Source of the DNA: Alterinioella nitratireducens
GTDB lineage: Bacteria; Pseudomonadota; Alphaproteobacteria; Rhodobacterales; Rhodobacteraceae
Length of the DNA: 64,000 nt
Reading direction: 5' to 3'
Assembly: GCF_013155465.1 (NCBI RefSeq)
Contig: NZ_JABJVX010000006.1
Span: forward strand, 1 to 64,000
In this document: positions 57,804 through 64,000 of the stretch, piece by piece
Position numbering within the stretch: position 1 is the first letter of the stretch
Layout: every line of letters begins with the position of its first letter
Program-made: the position numbers and the translations under genes
Notes under the pieces: model-generated
Told to the model about the DNA's origin: nothing
The model's input: only the letters and a program-made list of their open reading frames with translations
Database searches by the model: none

Positions 57804-59492
57804 ATGCCCCATGACGGAGCCCCCATGCCCGAAACCGCCCCCGCCGCCCTTCTGGATGACCTGCTGCGCCTCACCGGCGCCGCGATCCGCCCGCTCGAGG
57901 ATCTGCTGACGCTGGCCACCGCCCGTGTGCGTGAGGCGGTCAGCACAGAGGGGCGCGTTTCCGCCGCAAAACTTGAGGAAAACCAATGCGCCGCGCATGG
58001 GCTGGCCTGGCTTGCCACTTACGTAGAGGCGCTGCGCCAGATGCAGGCCTGGGCCGGGAAACTGACCGCCGAGGACCAGTTCGGCGAGATGGAGGCCCTG
58101 CTGCACCAGATCGCCTTCGGCGAGTATCTGTGGCAGATCTATGGCGGTATTCCGATGAGCCAGGGCGAAATTCTGCGCCTGCAAGATATCGGCCTGACCC
58201 AGGACGACCAGCGCGCGATGATGACGCCCGAGATCATGACGCTGACCCAGGCCGGAAACACGCAAGCAGCGCGCACAGAACTGGTAAATCTCATGCAAAA
58301 TCAACCCGGTGCCGCCACCTACGGCGCGACCGGCCTGGACGACGAGCTTGAGATGATCCGCGATCAGTTCCTGCGTTTCTCCCGCGAGAAAGTGGACCCC
58401 CACGCCCATGACTGGCACCTCAAGGATGAGCTCATCCCGATGGAGATCATCGAGGAACTGGCCGATATGGGTGTCTTCGGCCTGACCATCCCCGAGGAGT
58501 TTGGCGGCTTCGGCCTGTCCAAGGCGTCAATGGTCGTGGTGTCGGAAGAGCTCAGCCGCGGCTATATCGGCGTCGGTTCCCTCGGCACCCGGTCCGAGAT
58601 CGCGGCGGAACTGATCCTCTGCGGCGGCACAGAAGAACAGAAAAATCAGTGGCTTCCCAAGATCGCCAGCGCCGAGATCCTGCCCACGGCCGTCTTCACC
58701 GAACCCAACACGGGCTCGGACCTCGGCAGCCTGCGCACCCGCGCCGTCAAGACCGATGACGGATGGGAGGTGACCGGCAACAAGACCTGGATCACCCATG
58801 CCGCGCGCACCCATGTGATGACGCTTCTGGCGCGCACCGATCCCGACACGACCGACCATCGCGGCCTCTCGATGTTCCTCGCCGAAAAAACCCCCGGCAG
58901 TGACGCCGACCCCTTCCCGACCCCCGGCATGACCGGCGGCGAAATCGAGGTTCTCGGCTATCGCGGCATGAAGGAATACGAGCTTGGCTTCGACGGTTTC
59001 AAGGTCGCCGATGGCAACCTTCTGGGCGGCGAGACCGGACAGGGCTTCAAGCAATTGATGCAGACCTTCGAGTCCGCCCGCATCCAGACCGCCGCCCGCG
59101 CCATCGGCGTCGCCCAATGCGCGCTGGACATCGCCATGCAATACGCGCTGGACCGCAAGCAATTCGGCAAACCGCTGATCGCCTTCCCCCGCGTCTCGGG
59201 CAAGCTGGCAATGATGGCGGTCGAGATCATGGTGGCCCGCCAGTTGACCTATTTCTCGGCCTGGCAGAAGGACCATGACAAGCGTTGCGATCTCGAGGCC
59301 GGGATGGCCAAGCTCTTGGGCGCGCGCGTGGCCTGGGCCGCCGCCGATAACGGGTTGCAGATCCATGGCGGCAACGGATTCGCGCTGGAATACAAGATCT
59401 CCCGCGTGCTCTGCGACGCCCGTATCCTCAACATCTTCGAGGGTGCCGCCGAGATCCAGGCCCAGGTAATCGCGAGAAGGCTATTGGGCTGA
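57804..59492 (+). CDS. mcd: (2S)-methylsuccinyl-CoA dehydrogenase
   Basis: A 562-residue acyl-CoA dehydrogenase with an N-terminal extension of about 170 residues that ordinary family members lack; such an extension marks Mcd of the ethylmalonyl-CoA pathway, which oxidises (2S)-methylsuccinyl-CoA to mesaconyl-CoA. The dehydrogenase part has FTEPNTGSDLGSLRTRAV for FAD binding, DRKQFGKPL, and the IFEGAAEIQ motif, with the probable catalytic base Glu546. GGAG precedes the ATG; a second ATG lies 21 bp later. Electrons would pass to ETF, encoded 13 kb away. Confidence 0.85.
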   Translation: MPHDGAPMPETAPAALLDDLLRLTGAAIRPLEDLLTLATARVREAVSTEGRVSAAKLEENQCAAHGLAWLATYVEALRQMQAWAGKLTAEDQFGEMEALLHQIAFGEYLWQIYGGIPMSQGEILRLQDIGLTQDDQRAMMTPEIMTLTQAGNTQAARTELVNLMQNQPGAATYGATGLDDELEMIRDQFLRFSREKVDPHAHDWHLKDELIPMEIIEELADMGVFGLTIPEEFGGFGLSKASMVVVSEELSRGYIGVGSLGTRSEIAAELILCGGTEEQKNQWLPKIASAEILPTAVFTEPNTGSDLGSLRTRAVKTDDGWEVTGNKTWITHAARTHVMTLLARTDPDTTDHRGLSMFLAEKTPGSDADPFPTPGMTGGEIEVLGYRGMKEYELGFDGFKVADGNLLGGETGQGFKQLMQTFESARIQTAARAIGVAQCALDIAMQYALDRKQFGKPLIAFPRVSGKLAMMAVEIMVARQLTYFSAWQKDHDKRCDLEAGMAKLLGARVAWAAADNGLQIHGGNGFALEYKISRVLCDARILNIFEGAAEIQAQVIARRLLG

Positions 59493-59537
59493 GCCACGCG
59501 CGAAAGCCTCCAGTGGAGGGTTTCGGACCGGCGGCAC

Positions 59538-59590
59538 GCCGAGATCCAGGCCCCGGGTGATCGCGTGGTGATCGCGTGGCGATTGTTGGG
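59538..59590 (+). pseudogene. Decayed duplicate of the mcd 3' end
   Basis: About 50 bp repeating the last codons of mcd, found 45 bp after its stop. It reads AEIQAPGDRVVIAWRLLG against AEIQAQVIARRLLG at the true end, with a GTGATCGCGTG unit doubled inside. It is not expressed as a protein. It looks like a trace of a lost dehydrogenase gene or of a short tandem duplication. Confidence 0.7.
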
Positions 59591-59603
59591 ATCACCCGGA
59601 CAC

Positions 59604-59630
59604 GAAAACGCCCGGCATCCGGTGCCGGGC
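59604..59630 (-). terminator. Intrinsic terminator of the glycine-zipper protein gene
   Basis: GCCCGGCA (59610-59617) pairs with TGCCGGGC (59623-59630); the minus-strand RNA continues GTTTTCG. Confidence 0.75.
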
Positions 59631-59658
59631 ATGTCCATGTTCGATCCGTCGGAACGCA

Positions 59659-59925
59659 TCAGCAGGGGCGGATGTCCACCCCGCCATCGGCCCGCTTGTA
59701 GGCGCATTCGCCGGTCTGGCTGTTGCGCGCGACCTCTGCACCAATGGCGGCACCGGCCAGCGACAGGCCAATGGCCCACCCGGCATTGGTGTCGAGCAGT
59801 TCGGACAGCAGGAAGCCGCCCGCCGCCCCGACACCCGCGCCCGTGTAGATCTGTTGCTCGCTGGTGGTGCAGGACGCACCGGCCAGCGCAATGACGCAGG
59901 CAGAAATTGCCAGATATTTCTTCAT
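59659..59925 (-). CDS. Small glycine-zipper putative lipoprotein
   Basis: An 88-residue protein with an N-terminal signal KKYLAISACVIALAGASC, whose cysteine could be a lipidation site (the residues before it are a loose lipobox). A glycine-rich hydrophobic segment (YTGAGVGAAGGFLLSELLDTNAGWAIGLSLAGAAIGAEVA) resembles the glycine-zipper repeats of small outer-membrane lipoproteins. Two later cysteines (GECAYKR, DIRPC) may form a disulphide. Function unknown. Confidence 0.82.
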   Translation of the reverse strand: MKKYLAISACVIALAGASCTTSEQQIYTGAGVGAAGGFLLSELLDTNAGWAIGLSLAGAAIGAEVARNSQTGECAYKRADGGVDIRPC

Positions 59926-60123
59926 GTCAAACTCCTTCCCATGATGGACAGGTTCTTCGGGTCACGAGGTCAGTCTAACAGCCAACGCCCATATGTCCTG
60001 AATTGTTCCCGTCCCCCCTTGCGCGTGGCGGGACCTTGCCGCATCGGGGACGCCACCAGCCTGGCGCTCCCGGAACGGATGGCGCTGGCCGAGGTCTCCG
60101 GGGCCCCTCCTGCCGGCCTGCGC

Positions 60124-60849
60124 TCACACCCCGCGCTGACGCGCCAGCAGGTCCACGAACCGGGCGCGCGCGGCGGGCAAACTGCGATCGCCCAGGGCCG
60201 GGGCCAGGTGATCCGCCAGGAAATGCCCAGTAACCTGCAATCCGCCCAGGACATCCCCGCCCTCGCCACCGCCCGGCCGCAGGCTGTCGGGCAAGGGCAG
60301 AAGCCGGTCGGCCCACTCGCCCGCCGCCTCCGGGTGCACCGCCCGACCCGTGCGCGGCGAGATATAGGCCAGCCCGTCGCGCCGCCCGGTCAGGGCGCAT
60401 CGGGAAAGGTCGAGGCCAAAGCCCATCTCATCGAGCAGGGCCAGTTCCCACCGCAGATAGGCCCTTGCCCACCCGTCGGCCCCAAGCGCATCCAGCAACG
60501 CGACCGACCGGTCATAGAGCGCCGCATGGGCCTCGCGCTCGGGCAAGGTAAAGCTCAACAGGGCGCAGACCGCGCTCAAGCCCGCCAGCGCAAGCCGATC
60601 CTCCAGGACACTGGCCGCCCGCGCCGCCACGGGCTCCACGCCGAACGCGCCGAGGTGATCCTCCAGCCGCGCCCGCCAGGTCAGGTCCAGTTGCGCGCCG
60701 GGTTGCAGAACGGGCCCCATCCGCCGCCCCGCCCCGCCGCGCACGACGCCCGCGTGACGGCCATGGGCGCGGGTAAACACCTCGATGATCGCAGCGTTCT
60801 CGCCGTGCCGCCGCACCGCCAGCAAGACGCCGTTTTCACGCCATTCCAT
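60124..60849 (-). CDS. recO: DNA repair protein RecO
   Basis: A 241-residue RecO, which with RecR loads RecA on SSB-coated DNA. The OB-fold start is [43 protein letters not shown]; the helical C-terminal part has [22 protein letters not shown]-like sequence. It lacks the usual CxxC-type zinc pairs except one cysteine, as often in alphaproteobacteria. The ATG at 60847-60849 gives the normal length. It lies downstream of era and DUF1491. Confidence 0.93.
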   Translation of the reverse strand: MEWRENGVLLAVRRHGENAAIIEVFTRAHGRHAGVVRGGAGRRMGPVLQPGAQLDLTWRARLEDHLGAFGVEPVAARAASVLEDRLALAGLSAVCALLSFTLPEREAHAALYDRSVALLDALGADGWARAYLRWELALLDEMGFGLDLSRCALTGRRDGLAYISPRTGRAVHPEAAGEWADRLLPLPDSLRPGGGEGGDVLGGLQVTGHFLADHLAPALGDRSLPAARARFVDLLARQRGV

Positions 60850-60993
60850 GACCTGCCATCTCCTGCGCCCTGCCCATCTTCTTGGTCCAAATACTCCAAT
60901 CCGACCAACCGGAACAGCGATACTGACCAGGATGATCACAGACACCGCGCCCGTCAGGGCGCGCGGATCGACGCGTCAGCGGCGACACCGCTC

Positions 60994-61320
60994 TCAACTC
61001 AACCCCGGCTCATCCAGCAGATCCCGCCCGGCCCGGTCCTCGACCTCGATCACCCAGAGGTCGGGATCGAAGGCCCGCTGCCGCGCCACCGAGGCATCCA
61101 CCTCGGCCTCATCGCCCGCCGCCAGTTCCACCCAGGCCCGTTCGCCGCTCATCAGGTCGAAACTGCGCTGCATCAGCCGCGCCTGCCCGTCCAGCGTACT
61201 GACCTTGATCAGAACCGCGCCGCCAGTGTCATCGCCATGCGCCACCACGAAGCCCGGAATATCGGCCAGTCGCAGCCGCGTCAGGTAGGCCTTGACCCAG
61301 AACTCGGCGGTCAGGCGCAT
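60994..61320 (-). CDS. DUF1491-family protein
   Basis: A 108-residue cytosolic protein of the DUF1491 family, known mainly from alphaproteobacteria. It begins RLTAEFWVKAYLTRLRLADIPGFVVAHGDDTGGAVLIKV, with ARLMQRSFDLMSGERAWVELA and DLWVIEVEDRAGRDLL. It sits 3 bp after era and is presumably co-transcribed with era and recO. Function unknown; the link to ribosome maturation is by position only. Confidence 0.88.
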   Translation of the reverse strand: MRLTAEFWVKAYLTRLRLADIPGFVVAHGDDTGGAVLIKVSTLDGQARLMQRSFDLMSGERAWVELAAGDEAEVDASVARQRAFDPDLWVIEVEDRAGRDLLDEPGLS

Positions 61321-61323
61321 GGC

Positions 61324-62229
61324 TCAGCCACCGTCGCGGATGTCGAGGCCCATCTCCGAATAGCGCTCGGCCTCGTCCAGCCAGCCGGGGCGGACCTTCA
61401 CCTGCAGGAAGAGATGTACCTTGTGGCCCAGGAACCCCTCCAGCTCCTCGCGCGCGGCGCGGCCCACGGCCTTGATCGTCTCGCCCTTGCGGCCAAGCAA
61501 GATGCCCTTGTGGCCGTCGCGGATGACATAGACGATCTGGTCGATCTTGACCGACCCGTCCTTGCGTTCTTCCCAGCCTTCCGTCTCGACCGTCAACTGG
61601 TAGGGAAGCTCCTGGTGCAGCCGCAAGAGCAGCTTTTCGCGGGTAATCTCGGCGGCGATCATGCGCATCGGCAGGTCGGCGATCTGGTCCTCGGGGTAGA
61701 GCCAGGGCCCCTGCGGCACCGCGCCCGCCAGCCAGGCGCGCAGGTCGTCCACCCCATGCCCCTTCTCGGCCGAGATCAGGAAGGTCTCCTCGAAGGTGAA
61801 ACGCTCGTTCATCGCTTGCGTCAGCTTCAGCAGCACTTCGGCCTGCACCCGGTCGATCTTGTTGATGGCCAGCGCCACGCGCGATCCTTGCGCGCGCTCC
61901 TTCAGCCCCTCCAGGATGGCCTCGACCCCTTCGGTGACGCCGCGATGCGCCTCGATCAGAAGCACGACCACATCGGCATCCGCCGCCCCCGACCAGGCCG
62001 CCGCCACCATCGCCCGGTCCAGCCTGCGGCGCGGCCGGAAGAGGCCCGGCGTGTCGACAAAGACGATCTGGCTCTCGCCCTCGATCGCAACGCCGCGAAT
62101 GCGGGCGCGGGTGGTCTGCACCTTGTGGGTCACGATCGAGACCTTGGCCCCCACCATCCGGTTGAGAAGCGTGGATTTGCCCGCATTGGGCTCACCGATC
62201 AGGGCGACAAAGCCCGCGCGTGTGGTCAT
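61324..62229 (-). CDS. era: GTPase Era
   Basis: A 301-residue Era, the GTPase that binds the 3' end of 16S rRNA and helps 30S assembly. The P-loop GEPNAGKST is at residues 12-20; DTPGL and NKID complete the G-domain. The C-terminal KH domain shows VIRDGHKGILLGRKGETIKAVGRAAREELEGFLGHKVHLFLQVKV. The ATG at 62227-62229 is the family start. In most alphaproteobacteria rnc lies directly upstream; here it is separated by a gene on the other strand. Confidence 0.97.
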   Translation of the reverse strand: MTTRAGFVALIGEPNAGKSTLLNRMVGAKVSIVTHKVQTTRARIRGVAIEGESQIVFVDTPGLFRPRRRLDRAMVAAAWSGAADADVVVLLIEAHRGVTEGVEAILEGLKERAQGSRVALAINKIDRVQAEVLLKLTQAMNERFTFEETFLISAEKGHGVDDLRAWLAGAVPQGPWLYPEDQIADLPMRMIAAEITREKLLLRLHQELPYQLTVETEGWEERKDGSVKIDQIVYVIRDGHKGILLGRKGETIKAVGRAAREELEGFLGHKVHLFLQVKVRPGWLDEAERYSEMGLDIRDGG

Positions 62230-62372
62230 CCGATCATCCAGTCTTTCAAGGCGTCCGCGGCCATAGCCTATTTCGGGTCCGCTGGCTAGGCGTGGTATCT
62301 TTGAACGACACCGGCCCGTCGGCCGACCCATGGATGCCGCAGGTCCCGGCACCCTCGAACCCAGGTTATCCC

Positions 62373-63791
62373 ATGCCACACGCCCTTCGCCACCTATTCA
62401 CCAGCGCCGCCCTGGTCGCGTTCATGGCCCTCGGCTCAACGCTGACGGCCAGCGCCCAATCCGCCGACGACCCCGCGCGCCGGGCGCTGATTGCGCGCGC
62501 AACCGAAATGGCGATCGCCATTCAGCATGACGACTACAGGCAGCGGCTCCTGCTTGCCTTCATGCACTCCCTGCCTCGTGCGGGGGCCCAAACCGAGGCC
62601 GAAGCCCTCGCCCGGTTGCAACCCGATCCGGAGGTCCGGGCCCGGATGCTGACGGAACTGGCCGGGTCGGCGGCGGGGACCGGTGACGTCACACTCGCAA
62701 CGCGTCTCGCCAACGAAGTGGCGGGTCAGTTGGACAGCACAGGCGACCCCGTCGCACATGCTCCGCTCCGCGCCGCTCTCGCCACGGTGTTTGCACAAAT
62801 CGGAGCATCCGATCGGGCGCTGAACATGGCACTCGCGATCCCCGGCGCCGAGGCTCGCGTTGAGACCCTGAACGACATGGCCCCCTACCTGGCCGATCCG
62901 GACCGGTTCAGGGCCGCCCTGGCCGCGTTGCTGCAACTGCGCGACGACCCGACTCTCACCGCGCCCCTGTCCGTCGAAGGGTTCGTGGTTACGCTGGTGC
63001 AGGCCGGTCAGGTCGACGCGGCGATTGACCTGCTGGGACCACCCGGCAACAGCGAGCCGAGCCTGAATACCGTCATCGCGCTGGCCGAGGCACTCATCGA
63101 ACGCGGCCAGACAGATGCCGCCCTGGACCTGCGGCAGCGTCTCGGCACCGCGTATCTGCGCGATATCGCCACGCTGCGCCTGCTGCCCGCACTGGCCGAG
63201 GCAGGCGAAGGCGATCGCGCCGCGCAGCTGGCGGAGGGCATTATCGCCGAGATGGAAACCGCCGAGATCACGGTGGATACGATCGCAAGACTGCTCTGGC
63301 TGGTCGATGTCCTGCCCCATCTCGGGCTGGAGGCCGCAATGGACGGGTTACAGGCCATCGCGGTTCTGTCCACGGACATGAAACATGCCGGGTTGCTGGC
63401 CGATATCGCCGCCGAAATGGACCTGTTGGGTCGGGAACGGCTGGCGCTTGCCACTTTCAGCACGGCCCTGCGGCTGGCCGCCGAAAGCGACACGCTGGCC
63501 TTGCAGTCGCAAGCATTGGTCACGATCTCACGCGGACTGCGGCGCGCCGGGCGAGACATCACCGCCGATGAATTCCTAGCAAACGCTCTGAGTCTGGCAC
63601 AGCAGTCCCGCCACCCCCTCGGCGACGGTTCGTCACTGGTCTACATTGCGCGCGCCCAGTTCCAGGCCGGCCGACCGTCCGAAGCGCTGGCAACCTTGTC
63701 GGCCGCCCTGACCGCCGCCGAGCAGTATACCAGCCTGGGCCAGTTCGTCATCCTGCGCGACGCACTCCAGGCCCTCGCGGACGCGACCTAA
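62373..63791 (+). CDS. Secreted alpha-helical repeat protein, function unknown
   Basis: A 472-residue protein with a signal peptide (PHALRHLFTSAALVAFMALGSTLTASAQ, cleavage likely after SAQ). The rest is almost all helical, with repeated A/L-rich units such as AALATVFAQIGASDRALNMAL, ALAEALIERGQTDAALDLRQRL and YIARAQFQAGRPSEALATL that resemble TPR or similar solenoids. It is expected in the periplasm or outside. I do not recognise a named family. It lies between rnc and era on the opposite strand, breaking up that usual gene pair. Confidence 0.75.
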   Translation: MPHALRHLFTSAALVAFMALGSTLTASAQSADDPARRALIARATEMAIAIQHDDYRQRLLLAFMHSLPRAGAQTEAEALARLQPDPEVRARMLTELAGSAAGTGDVTLATRLANEVAGQLDSTGDPVAHAPLRAALATVFAQIGASDRALNMALAIPGAEARVETLNDMAPYLADPDRFRAALAALLQLRDDPTLTAPLSVEGFVVTLVQAGQVDAAIDLLGPPGNSEPSLNTVIALAEALIERGQTDAALDLRQRLGTAYLRDIATLRLLPALAEAGEGDRAAQLAEGIIAEMETAEITVDTIARLLWLVDVLPHLGLEAAMDGLQAIAVLSTDMKHAGLLADIAAEMDLLGRERLALATFSTALRLAAESDTLALQSQALVTISRGLRRAGRDITADEFLANALSLAQQSRHPLGDGSSLVYIARAQFQAGRPSEALATLSAALTAAEQYTSLGQFVILRDALQALADAT

Positions 63792-63830
63792 TAACCAGCT
63801 TCCTGCAAGCCCCGTCAGCGGCAAATATCT

Positions 63831-64000
63831 TCAAGAAGATTTTTCGGCCGCGAGCCGGTCCAGCAGCGCCCGCGCCGCCGCCTGTTCCGCCTGCCGCTTG
63901 GACCGCGCCTCGGACCGTGCCGCCGCGCCCGATTGCATCCGTGCCTCGACCGTGAAGACCGGCGCGTGATCGGGGCCCGAGCGGCCCAGCTCGGCATAGA
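63831..64000 (-). CDS. rnc: Ribonuclease III, C-terminal part (cut by window edge)
   Basis: The last 55 codons before a TGA at 63831-63833, running off the right edge. It reads YAELGRSGPDHAPVFTVEAR, then SKRQAEQAAARALLDRLAAEK: the double-stranded RNA-binding domain of RNase III. The rest of the gene lies outside the window. An ATCTTC/GAAGAT inverted repeat overlaps the stop codon and may serve as terminator for the facing gene. Confidence 0.92.
   Translation of the reverse strand, partial: YAELGRSGPDHAPVFTVEARMQSGAAARSEARSKRQAEQAAARALLDRLAAEKSS

Overview
This window is a GC-rich chromosomal segment of an alphaproteobacterium, almost certainly a member of the Rhodobacterales (Roseobacter/Paracoccus-type). 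The pointers are the long L11 with its basic insertion, the ChvG/ChvI-HprK-EIIA-HPr block next to pckA, a long (2S)-methylsuccinyl-CoA dehydrogenase of the ethylmalonyl-CoA pathway, ETF and 3-hydroxyacyl-CoA dehydrogenase genes, and several small families typical of that order. It is mostly core genome. No rRNA, CRISPR array or insertion sequence was seen.

Layout. 1-2.0 kb: RidA-like gene, a putative 2OG-Fe(II) oxygenase and an AIM24-like protein. 2.3-8.2 kb (minus): the S10 operon, rpsJ-rplC-rplD-rplW // rplB-rpsS-rplV-rpsC-rplP. It is split by an AT-richer 1.2-kb cassette and ends after rplP, so the spc genes are not contiguous. 8.6-13.6 kb: cspA (+), then the str operon rpsL-rpsG-fusA-tuf (minus). 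13.7-18.2 kb: two putative rhamnosyltransferases around an EamA transporter, a SHOCT membrane protein and a YcaQ-like protein. 18.3-30.7 kb (minus): tRNA-Trp, secE, nusG, rplK, rplA, rplJ, rplL, rpoB, rpoC. 30.8-33.6 kb: acetyltransferase, DedA protein and a second tuf. 33.7-39.1 kb (minus): lipoprotein, M48 protease, DUF898 protein, parC. 39.3-44.3 kb: two SH3-like paralogues, SDR, small membrane protein, cobalamin adenosyltransferase, hemolysin-III protein, AraC regulator, VOC protein. 44.5-48.2 kb: etfBA, DUF6473 protein, 3-hydroxybutyryl-CoA dehydrogenase. 48.3-55.6 kb: acyltransferase, HPr, EIIA, rapZ, hprK, chvG, chvI (minus) and divergent pckA. 55.7-64 kb: TauD-like oxygenase, TauE exporter, mcd, small glycine-zipper protein, recO, DUF1491, era, a secreted helical-repeat protein on the opposite strand, and the 3' end of rnc.

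How it fits together. The left half is translation and transcription machinery. The right half is carbon and envelope signalling (ChvGI plus a PTS-type phosphorelay beside the gluconeogenic gene pckA) and acyl-CoA metabolism. The cobalamin adenosyltransferase could supply coenzyme B12 to the mutases of the ethylmalonyl-CoA pathway in which mcd acts.

Non-coding structure is unusually rich. Four intergenic sites carry arrays of near-perfect palindromes centred on TCGA, built from recurring sequence classes. Two REP doublets (GTAG plus the GGTGGGCA palindrome) sit inside ribosomal operons. rplB has its own promoter followed at once by an attenuator-like hairpin. A four-run G-quadruplex motif lies between tauE and mcd, and the 3' end of mcd has a decayed duplicate just downstream.
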